10,178 nt of DNA from Larix sibirica. Taxonomy: Eukaryota; Streptophyta; Pinopsida; Pinales; Pinaceae. Position numbers and translations under genes: made by a program. Positions within the stretch are counted from its first letter, which is position 1; each line of letters begins with the position of its first letter. Shown one piece after another: positions 1-7,375 of this stretch. The notes below the pieces were generated by a model, which saw only the letters and a list, made by a program, of their open reading frames with translations, was not told the DNA's origin and made no database searches. The DNA lies in assembly GCA_004151065.3 (NCBI GenBank), contig NWUY0300041639.1, forward strand, positions 12,624 to 22,801. Reading direction: 5' to 3'.

Positions 1-467
1 TTAGAAATTTGGATTTTACCAAAAAAAATTACTAATTCCAACTAAAACTCAGTAAATTCGAAAAATAAAATAAATAAACTACTTTTATAATAATTATATA
101 ATAAAATATATATATTTTTTATTTGTATTTGTTAATTTATGTTTTTTTTTTATTAATTTATGTTTTTTTTGTTTATTAATGTTCTTATAGAAGTGATTAT
201 TTAATAGATAAATCTGTTTTTATAGAAGTGATTATTTAATAAATATATCTGTTTTCCAACCTTTTATGTTGGTCTCATGAATTGTTGAAGATAATTTTAT
301 ACGGCATGCCCCAACTTCTCATAAATATTAGAATTTTAATAAACACAGGAAACCACATCATGATTATAAACACCATTTTAAGATAGAAACCAATTATATT
401 TATAGAATCAAATTCCAAACTATTTCAACTATTATTGGTTCACAGTCCAAACACATTAACATCAATG
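1..467. other. AT-rich 3' flank of the ATPase gene, no gene seen
   Basis: Very AT-rich DNA with long T runs and no coding signal on either strand. At about 131-180 a short phrase of the type TTAATTTATG followed by a T run occurs twice in tandem, and a 35-bp duplication follows (listed separately). It lies downstream of the minus-strand ATPase gene, so it should contain its 3' UTR end. I see no convincing AATAAA on the minus strand close to the stop; the nearest TTTATT on the plus strand that I noticed is at 172-177, about 450 bp beyond the stop, so the polyadenylation site is not assigned. Confidence 0.6.
185..254. repeat. 35-bp tandem duplication, two copies
   Basis: Copy 1 (185-219) and copy 2 (220-254) both begin TTATAGAAGTGATTATTTAA and end in a TCTGTT-type phrase, with a few mismatches in the middle. 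The period is 35 bp. It is non-coding and is best explained by slippage or unequal exchange. Confidence 0.8.
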
Positions 468-496
468 TAGTTTCACTTGTATCTCAAGTGAAACTA
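468..496. other. Perfect 12-bp inverted repeat (hairpin) in the ATPase 3' flank
   Basis: TAGTTTCACTTG (468-479) is followed by a 5-base loop TATCT and the exact reverse complement CAAGTGAAACTA (485-496). It sits 136 bp beyond the stop codon of the minus-strand ATPase gene, so it probably lies in that gene's 3' UTR, where it would form a stable stem in the mRNA. There is no U-run typical of a bacterial terminator, nor would one be expected here. The function is unknown. Confidence 0.75.
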
Positions 497-631
497 TAAA
501 CAATATAAGCAGTAAGATAAATGTGTAGAAAAGAGAAATTGCTGAGGCTATTCGACAAGGGATCGCCAAATACTGATGAGGAAAAACTGTCCCATAAAAT
601 GAAGCTCCATGGTCTGTATTCAGTTTTTTTT

Positions 632-2299
632 CTATGAAAAAAGCAGATGATCCATGGTCTGCTGCGACAGCCTCTTCATTTTGATCATATAACGTACCTT
701 TCTCTGCCAAGTTACATTGACGTTTTCTGACTTTGATCTCTCAGATCTCTCAGAGTGTCCAGTCTCATTACTCTTGTCAGAATGCTCATCAACTTCTAAC
801 CCGGCCGAACCGCTTCTTAACAACTTAACTGCATGCCCGTTCTCTGTTTTCCCTTGCGAAGGGTAGTTTTTGTCGCCCTCATCGTCGATGATTTCCTGTC
901 TGGCAATACTGAGATGAAGAGCAAAAACGACGTTCTTCAAGGCATTATGTGGATCGTTCTTATTCTTTATCAGAATTTCACTGATCTCTGCAGGCGTCAA
1001 GGCTCCCCCGGCCTGTATGCTCTGCTCAACAATGGAAAACAGCGGGTGATCTTCGATTCCTAAATAATTAAACGCCAGACATTTGAAAGATGGGAATCCA
1101 GCAGTGGATAGCAGGATATGCATGTCCATTCTACCGGACCGGATCAGCGCCGGGTCGATATTGTTCTTGTGATTCGTGGTGAAAACTATGATGCGCTCTT
1201 CGCCACAGCACGACCAAAGCCCGTCCGTGAAAGTGAGCAGACCCGACAGCGTCACGCGGCTATCGTCTTGATCATCCGACAATTCCATCGACTTTCTGCT
1301 CTCGGATCGTCTGGGTGCCGGAACCGACATGACGGGCGCCCGCGCAGCGAGATCGACAGAGCAATCGATGTCCTCTATGACGATGATGGATTTGTTCGTC
1401 GTCTGGATCAAGAGCGCCCGGAGCTCAGAATTGTCGGTTACTTTCGTCAATTCCAGGTCGTAGACATCGTAGTGAAGGTAATTCGCCATGGCGGCTATCA
1501 GGCTCGATTTGCCCGTTCCGGGCGGGCCGTGGAGAAAATACCCGCGCTTCCATGGGCGCCCGACGCGATGATAGAACTCTTTACCCTGTGCGAAAGAATC
1601 GAGGTCCGCCTTGATATTTTCCTTGAGCTCCGGATCGAGCGCCAGCGTCGAGAACGTGGCCGGGTGCCTGAATGGGACCCCGGTCCATCTGCATTCGTGG
1701 GATCTGTGGCCATTGTTGGTGTACAGCTTCCGGTCCCGGCTCTGGGTATTGAATTCCTCCGCTCTTTTCTCGAGATGTTTTAGGTAACCCGATAGCACCC
1801 GTGTCCGGTCCCGTTTCTTGATTTTGAGCGTGAAGCTCCGTCTTTCTTCGAATAAATCATGGCCGGGCATCTCCACATGATGCGTCCACCAGAGTTTCGA
1901 TCCATTGAAGGTATCTTCCATGGTGTGGTTAGCGGCGGGCGTGAAGGACAGATAGGTCGCGTTTTTGGCCCGGGCGATGCTCACTCTCCTTGATTGGGCA
2001 GCCGCATCGCGGCTGCTTAGATAGAGCTGCACGTTTCTGTAGAGCTCGTTCACCTCTACTCCGCATGAGTAGCCATTGAATTCTGGGATCTCCAGATACG
2101 AGTTGGGACTGTAGAAATCCTTGAGAGAATCCCACCATCCCTGTAATAAACGGCGTAGCTGTATAGGTAATGCATTATGGACTACTGTCAAAAGGCCTAT
2201 AAGAGACCAGATTTGTCCTGAAATCGTCATGTTGCCTTGCATTAGACGGGCAAATTCTTGAAACTGACATTGAACTTCGTAATGAGGCATTTTGTACAT
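632..2299 (-). CDS. BCS1-like AAA-ATPase (plant At5g57480/At4g25835 type)
   Basis: A 555-residue single-exon AAA-ATPase of the plant BCS1-like family, relatives of the mitochondrial Rieske-protein chaperone Bcs1; plant members are ER- or mitochondria-associated and often stress-linked. A hydrophobic N-terminal anchor (IWSLIGLLTVVHNALP, 30-45) precedes the AAA-associated domain (about 50-150, with NELYRNVQLYLSS and DTFNGSKLWW). The ATPase core has Walker A GPPGTGKS (258-265), Walker B IIVIEDID (305-312), LSGLLTFTDGLWSCCGEERI (351-370), sensor-1 FTTN (373-376) and the arginine-finger segment RSGRMDMH (387-394). All catalytic residues are present. An acidic/serine-rich tail follows residue 470. 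Start: Met24 (nt 2230) has A at -3 and sits just before the anchor, as in relatives, so the protein may be 532 residues; Met4 (2290) also has A at -3. The last 21 residues are doubtful because AAG|GTACGT at 700-693 is a strong splice donor. The CDS is clearly more GC-rich than its flanks. Confidence 0.92.
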   Translation of the reverse strand: MYKMPHYEVQCQFQEFARLMQGNMTISGQIWSLIGLLTVVHNALPIQLRRLLQGWWDSLKDFYSPNSYLEIPEFNGYSCGVEVNELYRNVQLYLSSRDAAAQSRRVSIARAKNATYLSFTPAANHTMEDTFNGSKLWWTHHVEMPGHDLFEERRSFTLKIKKRDRTRVLSGYLKHLEKRAEEFNTQSRDRKLYTNNGHRSHECRWTGVPFRHPATFSTLALDPELKENIKADLDSFAQGKEFYHRVGRPWKRGYFLHGPPGTGKSSLIAAMANYLHYDVYDLELTKVTDNSELRALLIQTTNKSIIVIEDIDCSVDLAARAPVMSVPAPRRSESRKSMELSDDQDDSRVTLSGLLTFTDGLWSCCGEERIIVFTTNHKNNIDPALIRSGRMDMHILLSTAGFPSFKCLAFNYLGIEDHPLFSIVEQSIQAGGALTPAEISEILIKNKNDPHNALKNVVFALHLSIARQEIIDDEGDKNYPSQGKTENGHAVKLLRSGSAGLEVDEHSDKSNETGHSERSERSKSENVNVTWQRKVRYMIKMKRLSQQTMDHLLFS

Positions 2300-2696
2300 G
2301 TATAAGTCGTTAGGCAGGAATGATAGCTACCACGTTTTTTTCTTGGACAGCTTTTGGAAAGCCTGCGATGTGCGCCGGTCATGATAGAGGTCTTACTCTA
2401 CGATCTGTACTTACCCGTCTTTGTGGACCTTCAAATAAAAAATTCATTTCAGAACTCTAAACCACTAGCCGGGCGACCGGCTTTATCAACTTTCTACTGA
2501 AGTTATGCTGGCTGTGATCATGAATAGTGTTTCTTATTTTCGCTAGAACGTGGATGGATCGATTGCGCTGTAAAACCTACTCTTCTTTCCACACCCTGTC
2601 CCATTCGGAGGGAAGGCTCGAAGGTTTGAACTTTTCCCAGCTGGTTTTTCCTGAGACAGATTCCAGAAGGAATTCTAAGGAATTCCTAAAATTCTA
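2300..2696 (-). promoter_or_regulatory. Leader and proximal promoter of the ATPase gene
   Basis: About 400 bp upstream of the ATPase start with no credible ORF. Its base composition lies between the GC-rich gene and the AT-rich flank, as expected of a transcribed leader. The nearest canonical minus-strand TATA motif is at 2706-2714, which would give an untranslated leader of roughly 370-400 nt, possibly containing a small intron. The assignment rests on position alone; no defined regulatory element is claimed inside it. Confidence 0.4.
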
Positions 2697-2778
2697 AATT
2701 GTTAAATTTATATAATGTATACGTTCTGGATTATTTAATTGTTAAATTTATATAATGTATACGTTCTGGATTATTTAA
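2697..2778. repeat. Perfect 40-bp tandem duplication carrying a TATA motif in each copy
   Basis: Two adjacent copies with an exact 40-bp period span 82 bp without a mismatch; the shared unit includes GTTAAATTTATATAATGTAT and ACGTTCTGGATTATTTAA. Perfect identity implies a recent duplication. Read on the minus strand, each copy contains TATATAAAT, upstream of the ATPase gene. Confidence 0.9.
2706..2714 (-). promoter_or_regulatory. Candidate TATA box of the ATPase gene (duplicated at 2746-2754)
   Basis: On the minus strand the sequence reads TATATAAAT, a full match to the plant TATA consensus. It lies about 407 bp upstream of the first Met codon (2299) and 476 bp upstream of Met24 (2230). An identical copy is 40 bp further upstream inside the tandem duplication. 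Chance occurrence in AT-rich DNA is quite possible, so it is a candidate only. Confidence 0.4.
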
Positions 2779-2801
2779 GAGCACTGAGTTTATGTATTTA
2801 A

Positions 2802-3371
2802 TGTTGGAAAAATATAAGTACCAGTTAGTTAGTTAGTCCCTTTTTTTTCATTTCAGTCTGCAATGTCACACAGTCAGTCAGTAAGTCAGTCGGTACAACC
2901 AATCTGCGCAATCTGTGCACGTCTTTTCTCCTTGTATTTATGTAACCGTGTTTGTATTCTATTTATGTAACATCGTTTGTATTCGGCATATCAAGAATTC
3001 TTAAGTGTAACTTAATAGCTCGGCATGCCAAGAACTTTTAGGTGTAACTCAATAACTTCTAGGTGAAGCGATCTCAAGCCGGTGTTTAGGTAAAGCGATC
3101 TCAAGTGGGTGTTTATGCAACTCATATATGTAGAAGAAAAAATAAGAAGAGATGTGTGAGGGAAGAAGAGAAGAAGCGAANGAGCAAAAATGAAAAGAGG
3201 AGAAGTTCATAGCCGTGAAATGTATAAAGAGTTCAAGCTCTATAAGAAGTGAAAGATCAAAGTAGAATCACATCTCTGTGTAATGCCACAAGTTGCTCAT
3301 GTATATAAGTCCATAGTTTTGTGTATTTATAGTACTTGATGTGTAACTCTTTCTTATCTTGAGCCGATACA
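2802..3371 (+). repeat. LTR-like non-coding stretch made of short duplications
   Basis: It starts TGTTGGAAAAATATAAG, then has (GTTA)n at about 2825-2837 and CAGT-type repeats at about 2870-2892. It contains a purine-rich block (about 3130-3215), TATA-like motifs, and ends near GCCGATACA (CA at 3370-3371). TG...CA ends, tetranucleotide runs after the start, and this composition recall solo LTRs of plant Copia elements. However, I find no matching target-site duplication: TTTAA precedes the TG and TATCT follows the CA. Both ends are therefore guesses and a plain intergenic origin is possible. No ORF of note. Confidence 0.25.
2936..3114. repeat. Three successive two-copy duplications (periods about 25, 37 and 27 bp)
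   Basis: First, ATTTATGTAAC...TTTGTATTC occurs at about 2936-2959 and about 2961-2984. Second, CGGCAT..CAAGAA...GTGTAACT.AATA occurs from 2984 and again from 3021. Third, AGGTGAAGCGATCTCAAG (3061-3087 unit) is repeated from 3088 with three mismatches. The three duplications have different units and lie back to back. Confidence 0.75.
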
Positions 3372-3396
3372 TATCTTTATTAAAAAATAAAAAAAT

Positions 3397-3573
3397 AACA
3401 TGTCCACTCAAATTAGATTTAAAATATTTAAAAGGGCATATATATAAATCTAAACAAATTACATAAATTAAAATGATTCTTCAACATGTCCATTCAAATT
3501 AGATTTAAAATATTTAAAAGAGCATATATATAAATCTAAACAAATTACATAAATTAAAATGATTCTTCAACAT
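3397..3573. repeat. 86-bp tandem duplication
   Basis: Copy 1 is 3397-3482 and copy 2 is 3483-3568; a partial third start (AACAT) follows. I see only two differences (C3407/T3493 and G3435/A3521), so the duplication is fairly recent. The unit is AT-rich and non-coding. Confidence 0.92.
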
Positions 3574-4263
3574 TTACACTCTAAAAAAAAGTTTACACCT
3601 TGAAAAATTCAATCTTTCTAATACTTGGTAAATCTCCTTTTAAAATTAATCTATACTAATAACTAAAAATATTCCTATTAACTTGTTAATCAACACATAC
3701 TCATTTTTCAAACTATCCTTACATACTATTACTCTTTTTTATATTAAAAATATCACCTTACTCCTTTTCCATATATCCTCACATGTATATTACCCCTATC
3801 TACTTCTAAGTTCATCTGTATTTGGGTTCTTATTGAGTGTCATATACATCATTATTGTTGTGTCTCTAACTATAACATATATATAATTAGGTATTAAGCT
3901 TTGTGTACGTGAGTTATTTTGTATATGTTCATGGCGTTGTAATACTATTATATCTCAAAAAAATCTCACTTTAGTATAATAAAGTCTTAATGACTTTACC
4001 AATGGCTAAGTCTTAGTAGGGACTTTGTTAGTATTTTTATATCTATGGATATAAATAGGGATTTTCCCTCTTGTGTGTATGTTTATGATTTTTTAATACA
4101 ATCAATTATTTTTTAGCAATTTTTAAAGATGTCTTGCTCAATTACTTGGATTTGAAGGTGTAATAGATTGTTCTTGGCTTATTTTAGTTATAATTACTCA
4201 TTTTCACTTTTTTTTGTTATAACGATCATGTTTGATTCCAAGACTACAACAAGTTACTTTATT
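3574..4263. other. AT-rich intergenic DNA with an LTR/promoter-like segment
   Basis: No coding region is supported; the open frame at 3683-3886 is leucine/isoleucine/tyrosine/serine-rich low-complexity translation of AT-rich DNA. A 7-bp stem (TAAAGTC 3980-3986 with GACTTTA 3992-3998) precedes a plus-strand TATA-like box at 4050. The stretch around 3980-4110 has the look of LTR promoter DNA. If the minus-strand element to the right still has a 3' LTR it should lie here, but I could not find its ends. Confidence 0.5.
4050..4058 (+). promoter_or_regulatory. Plus-strand TATA-box-like motif
   Basis: TATAAATAG followed by GGATTTTCCCTC (4059-4070) looks like the core promoter of a plant LTR or gene. 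It faces right, opposite to the retroelement that begins at about 4264, and no plus-strand gene follows. It may be a relic of an unrelated LTR or a chance match. Confidence 0.3.
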
Positions 4264-4700
4264 GATATGGGTAGCTTGTTTAACATCTTGGTTTGATATT
4301 TTGGTTAAAAATCATATCCATGTGTAAAAGGTGTCAAGTCATAGCTCAACCTAGTGCTTTATATACCATTTCCATTCAGTGTCATGTGATTTGTTGTACA
4401 TCATTACATTATGCACCATCCAGTGTCAAGTGCATTGCTACATCATTGCATACTTGAATATTGTTATAATAGTGTGGGTACCTTACCAAACATCTCAATG
4501 TGGTATATTAGTTAAGGATCCATCTCCATACATAAAAGGTTTTGAGTTTCATCCTCACTTAGCACCATGTGCATCATTACATCTACATATCCAAGAATAA
4601 AGTTATAATAACATGGTTACATTGTTGAACACCTTAATTTCGTGTTATGGTTAAGGATCCATACCCACAAGTAAAAGGTTTTAACTTCCATCCCCACTTA
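4264..4700. repeat. Degenerate tandem array, three copies (about 139-bp period)
   Basis: Copies centre on 4264-4350, 4464-4561 and 4603-4700. The last two are each 98 bp with an offset of 139; the first is offset by 207 because of an extra 44-bp duplication (CATTCAGTGTCA at 4373, CATCCAGTGTCA at 4417). Shared phrases include GGTTAAGGATCCAT, a CCATA phrase, AAAAGGTTTT and CATCCCCACTTA. On the minus strand the array starts 8 bp beyond the stop of the retroelement's third ORF, so it looks like the element's 3' untranslated repeats. The purine-rich stretch AAGTGGGGATGGAAG (minus strand) could be a polypurine tract relic. Confidence 0.65.
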
Positions 4701-5520
4701 TAGTGTCTTAGGAATTATATTCAATGATGGCCTTTTCCTTTTCATGGGAGTCAGTAATGTCTTCTTCAGTTGATGAAGTTAGAAGTATATTTTGCTTCCT
4801 TGCTTGTTGGCAGATTGAATTTTCTTTGGGGTTTTGTTGGTACAATAGTACTTGCTAGGAAACTTGGTCAAGGTTCTGCTTCAAGTGAGGTTCATCAAAA
4901 TTTGATTTTTTGTCATCTTGTATCAAAGCATATAGGTTGTCCTCGGTCAACTAGTTGGATAACTCATCTATTTGTTATTGATGCCGACTGGTCATTGGAA
5001 CAATGGATAGTTGTTATAAAGTTGTCTCTACCAAGGAAAACATAGTTATTTATAGAGATGCTTCACACTAATCCTCAATTTCTTTATCTATTAGTGGAGT
5101 AAGTATGTCAAAGTGAATACACTTCGCCAGAGTGGGTACTTGAATGATTGTGTTGGTTTGTCGAGCAAGGTCAACAAATATCACATTGACCAATGGGTAA
5201 TAGTATAAGTCTTTGGCCTCTCTGGTTTTTCCTTGAAGTTACCATAGTCTAGTATGGTCTAGCCCCAACTAGATATGGGCAGTCGGTGGTAAGTTGCATC
5301 GAACATCTTGTGGGACTCGCCAACAGTCATAGGCATTCTTAACAACTTGGAACCAATTTTCAAACAAGATCTTGGGTTTGGTCGATCTAGTCGATGCACC
5401 GTTTGGATCAAAGATCCTATAATTCCACATGGAGGGTGGGTTCACATTTGTAAATGCTACCTCACCGAGTGGGGGTATCTTAGTGATTGCAATCCAAAGA
5501 GGGGAAATTTTAAGGATCCA

Positions 5521-6214
5521 TAATTTTCTTAAAGTGTAGAAACCAATGCGAATTTTACTCATTTAAAATTTCAACCATAAGATGTTTGGAAATATTTTTG
5601 AAAATGTATTCAAATTTATAAGATTTTATACAGGGCAATTTTGAGGATGTTTGGAGTAAAATATTTTTGACCTTAGAATTTGGGAAAATCATTTAGAAAA
5701 AGGAAATTAGTGAATCTTTTTTTTGGAAAAAAGACATCTAAATTAGCCCATAGGCTAAATTTCACCGTTAACTTTTTTCCATTCAAAGTATGGATATGAT
5801 TAAGTGCTTATATAATATTTATACCATTAAATATATTCTCATAGCTAAATGTAATCCGATTATATGGTGTGAGGAACAAATAGTGACTAAGGAAAAATTA
5901 ATGTACTATAAAGAGATCATTAACCTAATATAGAAGAACAANTAATTTTCTCAAAATGTAGAAACCTTGGTGAATCATACTAATTCTTAAATTTGAAACC
6001 ATAAAATGTTTGGCATTTTTCTATAAAATTCTTCAAATTTCTTAGGACTTCTATAGGTTTTGGAAATTTTTAGCAATTTTTAGAGTAAAAAAATTATCCC
6101 ATGGGATTTGGGCGAATCATCTTTCAAAATAAGGCAATCTTTTTTTGGGAAAAAAAAGGTTAGAAATAGCCCATGGGCTAAATTTTGCCCCTAAAATTTT
6201 CCCTAAATCCAAAT
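5521..6214. repeat. Large diverged direct duplication inside the third ORF
   Basis: 5521-5787 and 5943-6214 align along their length. Both begin TAATTTTCT.AAA.TGTAGAAACC and contain ACCATAA.ATGTTTGG. They share GA.TTTGGG..AATCAT followed by a T run and GGAAAAAA. Both close with TAGCCCAT.GGCTAAATTT. By eye roughly two thirds of positions match, with small indels. Weaker similarity continues to about 5920 and about 6410 with gaps (TACTATAA.AGAG at 5904 and 6398). Both copies translate on the minus strand with a shared PNILW motif. Copy B joins the upstream part of the third ORF and copy A the downstream part, so this is a duplication of coding DNA. Confidence 0.75.
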
Positions 6215-7170
6215 AAGAAGGGACGGAAATTAGATTGCATGTCCAGACTCTTAACGCTTTTCATAGTTTCTCTTGACAATATTAGCAGCATGGTTATCCC
6301 AATTGAATATTTTTCCTTCCATTGTAACTTGCTTGACGGCCTCAAGCATTTCCAACTTGACGTCGGATGGTCGAGTGAATATGGTGAGATAGAGAGATAC
6401 TATAATAGAGTTCCATTTGATGATCGGATGTATAACTTGGTTGATAATGAGCCCTTTTCAATTCTTCCCTTTTATGGACCCTGTGAATTCTTCGACTAGC
6501 TCTAGGGGTTTAGTCGATATGGGAATTGGTTCTCCCTTGGTGGGTAGGCCAATGATGTGACTAATTAGGGAATCATTGATTTCAATGGCCTCATCTAACC
6601 ATATGTTTCCTTCATGATATCTAGTTACAATGAATTTGGTTGCTAGATCCTTTAGGTTCTCGAGGTTGGTGATTTGTGGTGCACTGAGGTAGTGGTGAAT
6701 TTTAGAGATAGCCATTAGGTTGGAATCGAATCCCCACTTTCCATCTCTAACTACCCATTTCTTTCTCTAGTTTTGTTCATTGGCTTCACTTTCTTAATTA
6801 TGTTCATCCTTGCTTGTAATGGTGTCATGGATAACTCTTCTTGCTAGTTTGGCTCTTGCTTTGATGACTCTTGTGTAATATTTTGGGTCAAGTACAGAAC
6901 CACTCTTCTTGGGTACCATTTCAATGAATGGGTCATTCATATTTCTTAGCTCTGACTGTGAATTGGATGGAATAGAGATCGATTGCACTCATTCTAGCTC
7001 TTGAAAAAAACTATGCCAATAAGGCTCAAGCGATGAAAAATTTATAGGTGTTGGATTCAAAGGACAATTAATGCAGGTAGGAAACTGCGGTAATTTTGCT
7101 TCTTGTGTGTGATAGCTATTTTATGCACTTGAAGAAACTTGCAGTGAAATTTTGTCTTGCGATATCGTCG

Positions 7171-7275
7171 CTTTGTGGTCAATCAGGTCAGTTGGTGGGA
7201 AAACAGACTTGGTATTATTGCGGTCAACATTGGCTTTGTGGTCAATTGGATTGGTCAGCGGACGGACAGACTTGG
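7171..7275 (-). repeat. In-frame 63-bp (21-codon) repeat in the third ORF
   Basis: Blocks 7171-7212 and 7234-7275 match at about 30 of 42 positions with a 63-bp period, both starting CTTTGTGGTCAAT and ending CAGACTTGG on the plus strand. On the minus strand they encode TKSVRPLTNPIDHKANV and TKSVFPPTDLIDHKATI. Because the period is a multiple of three, the duplication could have arisen while the frame was still coding. Confidence 0.7.
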
Positions 7276-7375
7276 TCTTCTTCCTGATTGAATTAGGGGT
7301 TATTCAATTTCTTTTGCAATGTCGCATGCTCATGGTTGGCGATATTGATTCTTGTGCCCCCTCAATTGTCATCAT

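Larger units (their letters stand above)
4708..7375 (-). pseudogene. Decayed third ORF of the retroelement, downstream of pol
   Basis: ATGATGACA at 7375 (A at -3) opens a frame 190 bp after the pol stop. That single frame continues to about 6200 despite stops such as 6794-6796 and 6458-6460. After a duplicated, shifted middle part, one frame again runs from 5562 to the TAA at 4708-4710 (284 codons, eight internal stops). Visible parts: a Lys/Pro-rich N-terminus with an in-frame 21-residue repeat; YYTRVIKARAKLARRVIHD; KKWVVRDGKWGFDSN; LATKFIVTRYHEGNIWLDE; DSLISHIIGLPTKGEPIP; RPSDVKLEMLEAVKQVTMEG; AKDLYYYPLVNVIFVDLARQ; and a Gln/Lys/Asn-rich C-terminus. The ..LI..I.GLP..G.. block resembles unnamed proteins that accompany plant gypsy elements (from memory). 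No signal peptide, fusion peptide or membrane segment was recognised, so an envelope role is not supported. The function is unknown. Confidence 0.62.

Noticed and set aside
606-661. Direct repeat TCCATGGTCTG at 606-616 and 651-661
   Set aside because: Eleven bases, isolated, spanning the stop codon; too short to call anything but chance.
462-710. Minus-strand open frame overlapping the end of the ATPase gene, with a hydrophobic C-terminus
   Set aside because: It lies in another phase of the ATPase tail and 3' flank, has no family resemblance, and its hydrophobic end comes from T-rich DNA. Kept only as context for the splicing question.
1118-1783. Long plus-strand open frame opposite the ATPase gene
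   Set aside because: It is the antisense shadow of a well-supported, GC-richer AAA-ATPase coding region; its translation is Arg/Val-rich with no recognisable domain.
3683-3886. Plus-strand open frame rich in Leu, Ile, Ser and Tyr
   Set aside because: Typical translation of AT-rich non-coding DNA; no start context, no motif.
4687-4702. Polypurine tract marking the start of a 3' LTR
   Set aside because: The minus-strand sequence AAGTGGGGATGGAAG is suitable, but no TG-starting LTR follows directly and the same phrase recurs in diverged form within the repeat array, so no LTR boundary can be claimed.
4770-5045. Plus-strand open frame, 91 codons
   Set aside because: The opposite strand here reads in phase with the retroelement's third ORF, which explains the openness; the frame begins at TTG and matches nothing known.
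6185-6499. Plus-strand open frame of 104 codons
   Set aside because: It is antisense to the third ORF and lies partly within the duplicated segment; no independent evidence.
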